From contig JBBQWV010000001.1 of assembly GCA_038210275.1 (NCBI GenBank), forward strand, positions 233,061-297,060: 64,000 nucleotides of DNA, in the 5' to 3' direction. This document shows, piece by piece, positions 28,199-36,368 of this stretch; positions within the stretch are counted from its first letter, which is position 1, and every line of letters begins with the position of its first letter. Source of the stretch: PALSA-1296 sp038210275 (lineage in GTDB: Bacteria > Bacteroidota > Ignavibacteria > Palsa-1295). The position numbers were made by a program, and so were the translations under genes. The notes under the pieces were generated by a model. It saw nothing but the letters and a program-made list of their open reading frames with translations. It had not been told where the DNA came from and made no database searches.

Positions 28199-28230
28199 AA
28201 AAAGGGGGCACATACATTGTGCCCCTTTTT
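28199..28230 (+). terminator. Strong intrinsic terminator
   Basis: A stem AAAAAGGGGGCAC...GTGCCCCTTTTT with loop ATACATT and a run of T residues, 42 bases after the OmpA-like gene. Confidence 0.9.
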
Positions 28231-28269
28231 GTTGTAGATAGCTGGATTGATTTGAAAATATATTTAAGA

Positions 28270-28373
28270 TGTCATTGCGAGCAACAGCGAAGCAATCTAA
28301 AATACTGAATTTGCATAAGAATTTAAATTTTTAGATTGCTTCGTTCGGGCTAAAGCCCTTCTCGCAATGACGT
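28270..28373. repeat. Paired-hairpin palindromic repeat, copy B
   Basis: Left end TGTCATTGCGAGC, right end CTCGCAATGACG, with GAAGCAATCTAAAAT and TTTTAGATTGCTTCG facing each other and a GGGCTAAAGCCC hairpin in the right half. The repeat stops one base before the start codon chosen for mltG. Confidence 0.9.
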
Positions 28374-28374
28374 A

Positions 28375-29403
28375 TTGATTTCTCGATTAAAGCAATTGAT
28401 AAAACTTTTTACCCGTCTCGCCATCGTTGCAGTCATTGTTCTCCTTGCGCTGTACTGCATTCTCCTTTGGAAAAATCCATCGAAAGAAAATGCAAAGGAG
28501 ATTTATATCATTGTTCCAAAAGGAGCATCGGTCAGCTCGGTTTCGGATTCTCTTGCCAAGTATGATATTATTCGTTCGAAGCTGATATTCAAAATTGCTG
28601 CACGAATTGTTGGTGCGGGTTCAAGGCTTCAGCCGGGGAGTTATAGAATCTCTTATGGCTTATCGAATACAGATATTATCTCGCGTTTAACCGGTTCGGA
28701 GTTTGCAATTCTTTTTGAAGCAACATTTCCGGAAGGCAGCCATATCCGCCGCATTGCATCTATCGCAAAGGAAAAACTCGGACTTGATTCTACGCTCTTC
28801 GTTAAAGCCGCAAGCGATACGGCATTCATTCATTCGCTTGGTGTCCCTCGTGAAGCAAAGACGGCGGAAGGATACTTATTTCCCGATACGTATAGATTTT
28901 ATTTAATGATGACTCCGCAAGAACTTGTTAAGCGAATGATCTTGCGTTGGAAGGAAATGATCCCCGATTCACTTTTGCAAAAGAGAAAACAGATGGGGTT
29001 ATCTGTTCATCAGTTAATGACACTTGCTTCTATTGTTGAAGCAGAAGCAAGGCTACCTGTGGAACGGGATACCATTGCCGGAGTATATTGGAATCGCTTA
29101 AAAATGGGAATGAAGCTCGACGCTGATCCTACGGTGCAATATGGTTTAGGTCTTTCGCGTCCGATAAACCATAATGACCTGCTCAAAGAAAATCCTTACA
29201 ATACCTATAAGAACTTAGGCTTGCCTCCGGGACCGATCTGCAATCCGGGTAAGTTGGCTATTTTAGCGGCTCTGAATCCTGCCAAGCATGATAAAATTTA
29301 TTTTGTCGCTCGTAGTGATGGCTCAGGAGGAAGCTACTTCTCCCATTCAGCCGCAGAGCAACAGAAGATGATTCAGAAGAGTAATAGGAATGAGAATCAG
29401 TGA
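28375..29403 (+). CDS. mltG: Endolytic murein transglycosylase MltG
   Basis: This inner-membrane enzyme cuts growing glycan strands. A basic start and one membrane segment (about 12-32) precede a LysM-like region (IIVPKGASVSSVSDSLAKYDII) and the YceG domain. The catalytic Glu is E222 in LASIVEAEARLP, followed by VYWNRLKMGMKLDADPTVQYGL and LPPGPICNPG. Length 342 is normal. The start is TTG at 28375, one base after a palindromic repeat, so the original upstream region may have been displaced; a start a few codons away is possible. Confidence 0.92.
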   Translation: MISRLKQLIKLFTRLAIVAVIVLLALYCILLWKNPSKENAKEIYIIVPKGASVSSVSDSLAKYDIIRSKLIFKIAARIVGAGSRLQPGSYRISYGLSNTDIISRLTGSEFAILFEATFPEGSHIRRIASIAKEKLGLDSTLFVKAASDTAFIHSLGVPREAKTAEGYLFPDTYRFYLMMTPQELVKRMILRWKEMIPDSLLQKRKQMGLSVHQLMTLASIVEAEARLPVERDTIAGVYWNRLKMGMKLDADPTVQYGLGLSRPINHNDLLKENPYNTYKNLGLPPGPICNPGKLAILAALNPAKHDKIYFVARSDGSGGSYFSHSAAEQQKMIQKSNRNENQ

Positions 29404-29524
29404 GAAACACTTTCTTTGTATTAAACCTTGGAGTTAGGGGCTTTTTTCAAAAAAACGCAACTATTTAGGGTCTTTTCTCGTAGTGGTAGAGCTATATTGT
29501 ACAATTTCTCTCTAAGAGGTATTT

Positions 29525-30265
29525 ATGGATTTATCATTTCTGACTCATACGTGGTGGGGTGCTCTCATCATCATCGTTATCGCAGGGCATTTCACGATCA
29601 TGTGTACCTCCCTCTACCTTCACCGCTCACTCACTCACGGAAGCGTAGTTTTTTCACCGATTGCCGCATTTCCGATGCGCGTTTGGCTTTGGCTTTTTAC
29701 CGGTATGTCCGCGAAGCAATGGGTAGCCGTTCATCGCAAGCATCATGCTTTTGTTGATACTGAGCAAGACCCGCATTCACCGGTTATTCATGGCTGGGCT
29801 GCTATTCTTTTTGGCGGAGTAATGTATTACCGCAAAGCATATGCCGATCCGGAGACCTTGAAGCAATATGCGAAAGGCTGGAAAGATGATTTCCTTGAAA
29901 AATATATTTTTGTGCCGCTGAAATATGGCGGACCGGCAGTGCTGTATTTCATCACGGCTCAGATATTCGGATACTTGCCTGCATTGGCTGTTTGGGCAGG
30001 CTTAGTGCTTTGGGTCCCGTTCTGGGCAGCAGGTGTGGTCAATGGCTTAGGTCATACGATCGGCTACCGTAATTTCAAAGTTGAGGACGCAAGCACGAAC
30101 ATCGTGCCTTTCGGGATTTTACTTTCCGGCGAAGAACTTCACAACAATCACCACAAACTTCCATCGAGCGCAAAGTTCTCGGTAAAGTGGTATGAGTTTG
30201 ATATTGGCTGGATGTATATTACCATTCTGAGATATTTGGGATTGGCGAAGTTGCGGACGGTGTAG
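29525..30265 (+). CDS. Acyl-CoA/fatty-acid desaturase (delta-9 type)
   Basis: A membrane di-iron enzyme that adds a double bond to fatty acids, altering membrane fluidity. The three histidine boxes are present: HRSLTH at 33-38, HRKHH at 70-74 and HNNHH near residue 206. Hydrophobic segments lie at about 10-30, 45-62 and 140-180. It is short (246 residues), as in many bacterial family members. A TATATTG stretch about 35 bases upstream may be its promoter. Confidence 0.9.
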   Translation: MDLSFLTHTWWGALIIIVIAGHFTIMCTSLYLHRSLTHGSVVFSPIAAFPMRVWLWLFTGMSAKQWVAVHRKHHAFVDTEQDPHSPVIHGWAAILFGGVMYYRKAYADPETLKQYAKGWKDDFLEKYIFVPLKYGGPAVLYFITAQIFGYLPALAVWAGLVLWVPFWAAGVVNGLGHTIGYRNFKVEDASTNIVPFGILLSGEELHNNHHKLPSSAKFSVKWYEFDIGWMYITILRYLGLAKLRTV

Positions 30266-30293
30266 GTCTTGTGTTTTGAACGTACTCCGTGCC

Positions 30294-30356
30294 TGTCATT
30301 CCGAACGTAGTCTGACGCGACCGAAGGTCGTGGCAGACGAAGTGAGGAATCCCCTA
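30294..30356. repeat. Left repeat flanking the GIY-YIG gene
   Basis: It begins TGTCATTCCGAACG, includes a hairpin CGACCGAAGGTCG and ends GAAGTGAGGAATCCCCT. The inverse arrangement is at 30718-30775. The general plan equals that of the TGTCATTGCGAG family with different end words. Confidence 0.85.
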
Positions 30357-30391
30357 AATATGGGCAGAAAGCTTCAAGATCCATGAATGCA

Positions 30392-30679
30392 ATGAGCTAT
30401 TTTATTTATATCCTCTCGTCAAAATATAAGAAACTCTATATTGGTGTAACCAACAATCTGGAACGACGGCTCTACGAGCATAAGAATAAATTATTCAAAG
30501 GCTTTGCCGCTAAATATAACATCGATAAGTTAGTGTACTTTGAGCAATTCTCCGACATTCGACAGGCAATACAGAGGGAAACGCAACTCAAGGATTGGAG
30601 AAGAGAAAAGAAAGATGTCTTAATCGAGTCTATGAATCCAACTTGGAGGGATTTAAGTGAAGATTGGAAAAGGGAGTAG
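30392..30679 (+). CDS. GIY-YIG family nuclease, small stand-alone form
   Basis: The product is about 95 residues of single GIY-YIG domain: MSYFIYILSSKYKKLYIGVTNNLERRLYEHK, with the catalytic Tyr and Arg region intact, then NIDKLVYFEQFSDIRQAIQRETQLKDWRREKK, typical of the YhbQ/UPF0213-like group. ATG at 30383 is another possible start. The gene lies between two inverted copies of a palindromic repeat (30294 and 30718). The family is known as DNA endonucleases, but the natural substrate of this branch is not established. Confidence 0.9.
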   Translation: MSYFIYILSSKYKKLYIGVTNNLERRLYEHKNKLFKGFAAKYNIDKLVYFEQFSDIRQAIQRETQLKDWRREKKDVLIESMNPTWRDLSEDWKRE

Positions 30680-30717
30680 TGAAGTTTTTCTCAATCCAAA
30701 ACTTCAGGCTCAAGTTG

Positions 30718-30775
30718 AGGGGATTCCTCACATCGATTTTCTCGCAAAGCGAGAAAATCTCCGTTCGGAATGACA
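30718..30775. repeat. Right repeat flanking the GIY-YIG gene
   Basis: AGGGGATTCCTCAC, a hairpin ATTTTCTCGCAAAGCGAGAAAAT and CCGTTCGGAATGACA are the inverted counterpart of 30294-30356. The hairpin differs completely from the left one while the ends are conserved. Confidence 0.85.
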
Positions 30776-30874
30776 ATTAGATCAACACGCCAAAAGAAAA
30801 ATCAAGTGTTTGCGAACTCATCTCCACTTCAAAGTGCTATATTCGTAGCAAATAATTCGACTTCATACTAAGGG

Positions 30875-31495
30875 ATGAGCTTTCCGACGCAATTGACTGT
30901 TCTGCGAATCCTGCTGGCGCCCGTATTTTACGTGCTCTTTGCAGTGATTGAGCCGACGCCCTATTTATGGGCGACGGTTGTCTTTGTTGTGGCTGCTCTG
31001 AGCGATTGGTATGACGGATACTTTGCACGACTCTGGAAACTCACGACTCCTCTCGGCGCATTTCTCGATCCACTTGCCGATAAATTTTTAACGAGCGCTG
31101 CATTTATTGCCTTTGCCTCAAGAGGTCTTATTCCTGAATGGGTTGTTGCTGCCATTATTGTTCGGGATATTTACGCGACATTCTTTCGCATTCTCGCCGA
31201 TACGATCAACCAGCCGATCAAAACAAGCGCACTGGCAAAATATAAAACATTTTTTCAGATGACATTTATTTGCTATGTACTTGTTGCGTTGTTGCTTGCC
31301 TCAGGTACATTTAGTGTTTCTCTCATGCACTTCGGAAGTATGATGATGAGCGAATCAATTCTTTACTGGTCGATCGTTTCGATCACTGTTCTCACGCTCA
31401 TCACGGCAATACAATATACATACGACAACGCCGCAGTATTTCGTATGGTAGTACGACGGTATCTTTTCAAGGGATCCACACAAGAACTTTCGTAG
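30875..31495 (+). CDS. pgsA: CDP-diacylglycerol-glycerol-3-phosphate 3-phosphatidyltransferase
   Basis: A membrane enzyme making phosphatidylglycerophosphate. The CDP-alcohol motif is complete: D44, D47-G48, A51-R52, G61, D65 and D69 in LSDWYDGYFAR...GAFLDPLAD. Membrane segments fill the rest. It is followed nine bases later by the phosphatase PgpA, the next step. A related branch at 5948 and 6742 makes phosphatidylethanolamine. A related enzyme could make cardiolipin, but the operon favours this call. Confidence 0.9.
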   Translation: MSFPTQLTVLRILLAPVFYVLFAVIEPTPYLWATVVFVVAALSDWYDGYFARLWKLTTPLGAFLDPLADKFLTSAAFIAFASRGLIPEWVVAAIIVRDIYATFFRILADTINQPIKTSALAKYKTFFQMTFICYVLVALLLASGTFSVSLMHFGSMMMSESILYWSIVSITVLTLITAIQYTYDNAAVFRMVVRRYLFKGSTQELS

Positions 31496-31504
31496 AAATC
31501 CGAT

Positions 31505-32044
31505 ATGTCATTCGACCCCATCGCAAAAGCTCGTTCCCGTCTTTGGGCAGTACCGACTGCCACATTCAAGCACGTACCGTTTTGGGCACTTGCGATTGGC
31601 ACAGTTGCTTTTACCGGATTTTCTCCCGTGGCTTCCGGGACTGTCGGAAGTGCAATCGGTGCAATACTCTATTATTGTATTCCGGTACTTCAAAATAATT
31701 GGGCATTGCTTGCGTTCTGCATTCTGATTTTTGTTGCGGGAACAGTGGCAACAGATGTGATCGAACTGAAAATGGGCGAACACGATCCCGGAATCGTAAT
31801 CATTGATGAAGTGCTCGGGCAATGGGTGGCGCTCTTTTCGCTTTGGTATATTGGTGATCCTATCTTTATCATCGCCGCATTCTTATTCTTCCGCTTTTTT
31901 GACATACTCAAACTCTACCCAGCCTCAGTATTCGAAAAGAGATTTGGCGGAACGAGCGTGATGCTTGATGATGTGGCAGCAGGTATCTATGCGAATATTT
32001 TTGCGCATGGCGCGACGTGGTTAATCAAGTTTTTGCTAAAATAA
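31505..32044 (+). CDS. pgpA: Phosphatidylglycerophosphatase A
   Basis: It dephosphorylates phosphatidylglycerophosphate to phosphatidylglycerol. The 179-residue membrane protein shows GFSPVASGTVGSAIGAIL near residues 39-56 and the acidic signature DPGIVIIDEVLGQWVAL near 93-109, both PgpA hallmarks, plus FFRFFDILKLYP and the late DDVAAGIYAN. It sits directly behind pgsA, so the two steps are co-expressed. A palindromic repeat follows the stop. Confidence 0.93.
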   Translation: MSFDPIAKARSRLWAVPTATFKHVPFWALAIGTVAFTGFSPVASGTVGSAIGAILYYCIPVLQNNWALLAFCILIFVAGTVATDVIELKMGEHDPGIVIIDEVLGQWVALFSLWYIGDPIFIIAAFLFFRFFDILKLYPASVFEKRFGGTSVMLDDVAAGIYANIFAHGATWLIKFLLK

Positions 32045-32050
32045 AAAAGC

Positions 32051-32165
32051 TGTCATTGCGAGGAGACCGCTTGCGGTCGACGAAGCAATCTAAAATCTTA
32101 GGATGTGTGATTACAGTTAAGTCTTTAGATTGCTTCGTCGAGCTAAAGCTCTCCTCGCAATGACA
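32051..32165. repeat. Paired-hairpin palindromic repeat, copy C
   Basis: TGTCATTGCGAGGAGACCGC with hairpin ACCGCTTGCGGT and CGAAGCAATCTAAAATC, then TTTAGATTGCTTCGTCGAGC, hairpin GAGCTAAAGCTC and CTCGCAATGACA. This is the cleanest full copy. It is between pgpA and cinA. Confidence 0.93.
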
Positions 32166-32188
32166 TTATTAGAATAAAATAAAGAATA

Positions 32189-33445
32189 ATGCAAGCAGAA
32201 ATTCTCTCTATTGGCGATGAGCTTCTTATCGGTCAGGTTATTAACTCCAATGCCTCATTTATTTCCAAACAACTCAATGCACTTGGCATTGAAGTATCCA
32301 AGGTTACTACAATAGGAGATGATGAGAAAGAGATTCTTTTAGCAATGAAAGATGCCTGGAAAAAGAATGATATTGTGATAGCAACAGGTGGCTTGGGTCC
32401 GACCCATGACGATATTTCCAAGAATGTCGTTGCAAAATTTTTTAAGAAGAAATTATTTCTCGATAAAAAAACTCTTGCTCATGTCGAGGCAAGATTTCGT
32501 TCTTTTGGTATAAAGAAAATGCCTGTGGCGAACATAGGACAGGCGATGATACCGCAAGGATTCAAAGTCCTCCGCAATGACGTTGGAACAGCTCCTGGGC
32601 TACTATTCTATCAAAAGGGAAGGACGTTTATTATTCTGCCCGGCGTGCCACACGAGATGTCATGGCTGATGGAGAAATGGGTGTTGCCGGAATTTAAGAG
32701 AACTTATAAGAAAAAACTTGGTGATGCAATTATCCACCGGACGCTGCTCACCGTTGGAATTGGCGAGTCAACCCTTTCGGAAAAGATAGGTGATGTGAAG
32801 AGTTTTCTTGAAGCAGGCGCTACTCTTGCATATCTGCCAAAGACATCAGGAGTACGGCTGCGCATCTCTGTTCGCGACTCATCTTCGCAAAAAGCAAACG
32901 TAAAGATCGCGAGGATAGAAAAATATATTCGTGAACGAGCCGGCAATACTATCTTCGGTGCTGATGATGATACACTTGAACAAGTTCTTTTCCAACTTCT
33001 GAAATCAAAGAAAGCAACCCTTTCGACAGCTGAAAGCTGCACCGGAGGAATGCTCTCTACGCGCATTACAAATGTTGTGGGATCTTCGAAGGTATTCATG
33101 GGCGGAATAATAAGCTATGACAACTCTGTAAAGATAAATGAACTTCGAGTTTCAAAAAAGATCATCGAAAAATACGGAGCAGTCAGCGAAGAATGCGCGA
33201 TCGCAATGGCAGAGGGCGCTCTTAAAAAAATTAGTACAATGTTCTCACTTTCAATCACCGGCATCGCGGGACCTGACGGAGGCACAAAAGAAAAGCCTGT
33301 AGGAACGGTATGGATCGCATTAAGTGAAATAGGAAAAGACACTGTTGCAAATATTTTTCGATTTGCCGGAGATCGCAGTATTATAAGGGAGCGAAGCTGT
33401 GATGCTGCAATGGAGATTCTGAGAAAGAGATTGTTGGAGAAATAA
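32189..33445 (+). CDS. cinA: CinA-family protein (NMN deamidase / pyrophosphatase)
   Basis: The N-terminal molybdopterin-binding-like (COG1058) domain covers about 1-170: MQAEILSIGDELLIGQVINSN, ATGGLGPTHDDISKNV and FIILPGVPHEM. The C-terminal deamidase domain is at about 260-418: LSTAESCTGGMLSTRIT and GGIISYDNSVK, then SITGIAGPDGGTKEKPVGTVWIA. Together these recycle nicotinamide mononucleotide and ADP-ribose. Length 418 is normal. It is probably transcribed on its own. Confidence 0.94.
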   Translation: MQAEILSIGDELLIGQVINSNASFISKQLNALGIEVSKVTTIGDDEKEILLAMKDAWKKNDIVIATGGLGPTHDDISKNVVAKFFKKKLFLDKKTLAHVEARFRSFGIKKMPVANIGQAMIPQGFKVLRNDVGTAPGLLFYQKGRTFIILPGVPHEMSWLMEKWVLPEFKRTYKKKLGDAIIHRTLLTVGIGESTLSEKIGDVKSFLEAGATLAYLPKTSGVRLRISVRDSSSQKANVKIARIEKYIRERAGNTIFGADDDTLEQVLFQLLKSKKATLSTAESCTGGMLSTRITNVVGSSKVFMGGIISYDNSVKINELRVSKKIIEKYGAVSEECAIAMAEGALKKISTMFSLSITGIAGPDGGTKEKPVGTVWIALSEIGKDTVANIFRFAGDRSIIRERSCDAAMEILRKRLLEK

Positions 33446-33577
33446 TTGCGAAACTCTATGAAATGACAGGAATTGAAAATTGGGTATTACAACTATCATT
33501 TTCCCTGAGCAAATTCTATGAAATCTGTGTTACGTATCGCTCTGATCTTATTTATTATATTATAGTCAACGATTTTG

Positions 33578-35395
33578 ATGGCAACTGCACCCCGAATTCC
33601 GCTACGTGATTTTTTCAAGAATCCTGAACGTACTGCTTACCAAATTTCACCCGACGGCAATTGGATATCGTATCTCGCTCCTTATGAGCGTCGATTGAAT
33701 GTCTTTGTTATGCCGCGTTCAGGCGGCGAGGCAAAGCGTATTACCGCCGAGACTGCGCGGGATATGGCTGGATATTTCTGGAAATCGAACGACTGCATTA
33801 TCTATCTCAAAGATAAAGCCGGCGATGAGAATTTTCATTTACTCTCTGTGGATCTCAACGGAGAAAATCTTATAGATCTCACTCCATTCGATGGTATCAC
33901 TGTACAAGTTGTCGATGAACTTGAAGAGCATCCGGATGAGATGTTGATCGGCTTGAACAAACGTAATAAAGAGATTTTTGATGTGTATCGCTTGAACGTG
34001 AAGACAGGCTCGATGACTCTTGCCGCAGAAAATCCCGGCAATATTACCGGCTGGGTTACCGATCACGACGGGAATATTCGCGCTGCATCAACCACTGACG
34101 GAGTGAATACAACTCTGCTTTATCGGGAGCACGAGCAAGATACATTCAAGCCCGTATTGACAACGAATTTTAAGGTTTCTATCAGCCCACTATTTTTTAC
34201 TTTCGATAATAAATATGTGTATGCGGCAAGCAATTTGAATCGAGATAAAAGTGCAATAGTAAAATTTGATATTGCAAGTGGAAAAGAGTTGGAGACGATC
34301 TTCGAACATCCGGACGTGGACGTGAGCGAATTGAATTTTTCCAAGAAACGCAGTGTGCTGACTTCGATCAGTTACACGACATGGAAACGCGAACGGAAAT
34401 TTTTGGATAAACAGATGGAAGATATTTTTAATAAAATCCAGTCCAAACTTCCGAACTATGAAGTCGGCTTGACCAGCGAAAATAAGAACGAGGATGTCTT
34501 CATCGTTCGCACTTATAGTGACCGCTCTCTTGGCGCATTTTATGTTTACGATTCCCAAAGTGATCTACTTACGAAGCTAACTGATGTCAGTCCCTGGCTG
34601 AATGAGAATGATCTTTCCGAGATGAAGCCAATTTCTTATAAAACTCGCGATGGCTTAACGATCCAAGGATACTTGACTTTGCCAAAGGGAAAAGATCCAA
34701 AGAATCTTCCCGTCATTATCAATCCCCATGGAGGTCCATGGCATCGGGATCAATGGACGTATAATCCTGAAGTGCAGCTTTTTGCAAATCGCGGATATGC
34801 TGTTCTTCAAGTGAATTTTCGCGGCTCCACGGGGTACGGGCGCAAGTTTTGGGAAGCTTCGTTCAAACAATGGGGAAAGACGATGCAGGATGATGTATCC
34901 GATGGAGTGAAATGGCTTTTGGATCAAGACATAGCCGATCCAAAACGAATTGCGATCTATGGAGGAAGTTACGGCGGCTATTGTACACTTGCGGGGATGA
35001 CGTTCACGCCGGAGCTTTATGCTTGCGGTATAGATTATGTCGGCGTCTCGAATCTTTTTACATTCATGAAAACGATTCCGCCTTATTGGAAACCGTTCTT
35101 GGATATGATGTATGAAATGGTCGGCGATCCGGAAAAAGATAAAGAGCTTATGACAGCAGCATCGCCAGTCTTTCATGTCGATCAGATTAAATCACCGCTG
35201 CTTGTTATTCAAGGCGCAAAAGATCCGCGAGTGAATATCGAGGAATCGAATCAGATAGTCGAAGCCCTAAAAAAGCGCGGCATTGATGTGCCCTATCTTG
35301 TCAAAGAAAACGAAGGACATGGCTTCCACAACGAAGAGAATAAATTCGAAGCCTACGAAGTAATGGAGAAATTTCTGGAAAAACATCTGAATTAG
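33578..35395 (+). CDS. S9-family (acylaminoacyl-type) peptidase
   Basis: The 605-residue protein starts at ATG 33578. Residues 1-340 form a TolB/DPP-type propeller (PDGNWISYLAPYE, NKYVYAAS). The alpha/beta-hydrolase part at about 350-605 has NPHGGPWHRDQW (oxyanion), the nucleophile elbow YGGSYGGY near 465-472, an acid in LVIQGAKDPRVN and catalytic His in NEGHGF. No signal peptide is seen, so it is likely cytosolic. It cleaves small peptides; the exact preference is unknown. Confidence 0.9.
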   Translation: MATAPRIPLRDFFKNPERTAYQISPDGNWISYLAPYERRLNVFVMPRSGGEAKRITAETARDMAGYFWKSNDCIIYLKDKAGDENFHLLSVDLNGENLIDLTPFDGITVQVVDELEEHPDEMLIGLNKRNKEIFDVYRLNVKTGSMTLAAENPGNITGWVTDHDGNIRAASTTDGVNTTLLYREHEQDTFKPVLTTNFKVSISPLFFTFDNKYVYAASNLNRDKSAIVKFDIASGKELETIFEHPDVDVSELNFSKKRSVLTSISYTTWKRERKFLDKQMEDIFNKIQSKLPNYEVGLTSENKNEDVFIVRTYSDRSLGAFYVYDSQSDLLTKLTDVSPWLNENDLSEMKPISYKTRDGLTIQGYLTLPKGKDPKNLPVIINPHGGPWHRDQWTYNPEVQLFANRGYAVLQVNFRGSTGYGRKFWEASFKQWGKTMQDDVSDGVKWLLDQDIADPKRIAIYGGSYGGYCTLAGMTFTPELYACGIDYVGVSNLFTFMKTIPPYWKPFLDMMYEMVGDPEKDKELMTAASPVFHVDQIKSPLLVIQGAKDPRVNIEESNQIVEALKKRGIDVPYLVKENEGHGFHNEENKFEAYEVMEKFLEKHLN

Positions 35396-35457
35396 AAGTT
35401 ATGATTTATGAGTTTTAAGTTTTGAATTAAAAACTCAAAACTCACAACTCAAAACTA
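35396..35457. repeat. AT-rich imperfect palindrome after the peptidase
   Basis: GAGTTTTAAGTTTTGAATT opposite AAAAACTCAAAACTCACAAC, made of the same words as the perfect palindrome at 21841. It starts at the stop codon and may serve as terminator. Confidence 0.7.
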
Positions 35458-35475
35458 TCCCCCAAATTTACTTCG

Positions 35476-35483
35476 TATATTTG
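35476..35483 (+). promoter_or_regulatory. Bacteroidetes-type -7 element (TATATTTG)
   Basis: TATATTTG fits the TAnnTTTG consensus of the primary sigma factor in this phylum. It would start transcription some 20 bases before the CADD-family gene. Confidence 0.6.
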
Positions 35484-35510
35484 TACTGACTTTTACAACA
35501 CCTAAAAACT

Positions 35511-36194
35511 ATGTCACAAGATTTTTTTACTCGTCTCGATGCTGCCATTGCGCAGTATGCTGTTCTTGACCATCCGTTCTATCAGGCTTGGAATGCGGGT
35601 ACGCTGACCAATGCGCAGTTGCAGGAATATGCAAAGCAGTATTATCACTTCGAGCGCAGCTTCCCGCGCTACGTCTCGAATGTTCATGCTAATACAGCCG
35701 ATATTGCCATTCGCCAACAGCTTTTGCTGAATTTGCAGGAAGAGGAACAAGGTGAGGCAAATCATCCTGAACTTTGGCTGCGCTTCTCTGATGCACTCGG
35801 ATGCGAACGCGATAGTGTCCGTAATGCGGCACCATATAAAGAGACTCAGGCAATGGAAGAGACCTTTCTTGAACTAACCCGTCATGGCTCGACTCTTCAA
35901 GGCGTTGCCGCTCTTTACGGATATGAGTCGCAGCTTCCGGAAGTCTCGCATACGAAGATCGAAGGATTGAAGAAATTCTATGGCGTGAAGACGAACTCGG
36001 GGCTTTCTTTCTTCCGCGTTCACGAAGAAGCCGATCAGCTTCACCGCCAGGCAGAGCGTGATATGCTTGCCTCGATGATCACATCATCAGCCGATGAAGA
36101 TACTGCTATCGCCGCCGCAACTGCTGCTGCAAAAGCATATTACCACATGCTCACAGGCGTAGTAAGGGAGAATCACATCGAATGCGCGATGTAA
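35511..36194 (+). CDS. CADD-family self-sacrificing pABA synthase-like protein
   Basis: This 227-residue protein has the heme-oxygenase-like/TenA fold. Residues placed like the di-iron ligands of the chlamydial CADD protein are all present: E78, H85, E139, H171, D175 and H178 (EEEQGEANHPELW, YGYES, HEEADQLH). Tyr24 and Lys149 match, from memory, the Tyr and Lys which CADD uses up to make para-aminobenzoate. I infer a folate-precursor role, making pABA without the usual PabABC route. PqqC-like or TenA-like activity is the alternative. A TATATTTG promoter and a clear terminator bracket it as a single-gene unit. Confidence 0.85.
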   Translation: MSQDFFTRLDAAIAQYAVLDHPFYQAWNAGTLTNAQLQEYAKQYYHFERSFPRYVSNVHANTADIAIRQQLLLNLQEEEQGEANHPELWLRFSDALGCERDSVRNAAPYKETQAMEETFLELTRHGSTLQGVAALYGYESQLPEVSHTKIEGLKKFYGVKTNSGLSFFRVHEEADQLHRQAERDMLASMITSSADEDTAIAAATAAAKAYYHMLTGVVRENHIECAM

Positions 36195-36217
36195 GATAAT
36201 GATGAATTAGGAATTTA

Positions 36218-36250
36218 GAAAAGCCTCGTTCATTGAACGGGGCTTTTTAT
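36218..36250 (+). terminator. Intrinsic terminator
   Basis: AAAAGCCTCGTTC/GAACGGGGCTTTTTAT forms a stem with a short loop, 24 bases after the CADD-family gene. An almost identical hairpin follows the next gene at 37557. Confidence 0.88.
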
Positions 36251-36368
36251 TTATCAGTTAACTAGTGTAACAAAACCCAAGTAGTAGAGTTTTTTGGATA
36301 TGATCGCCTCAGACTTGCTGTGACTAACAGTCAAATAGTTGGCGTATTTACTTATTTATCATCATCTT

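Noticed and set aside
30294..30775. GIY-YIG cassette as a classical insertion sequence
   Set aside because: There is no transposase, and no target-site duplication that I can see at the outer ends; GIY-YIG genes are also found as ordinary chromosomal genes.
34655..35176. 173-codon minus-strand frame within the S9 peptidase
   Set aside because: The plus strand carries the catalytic domain motifs; nothing recognisable is encoded here.
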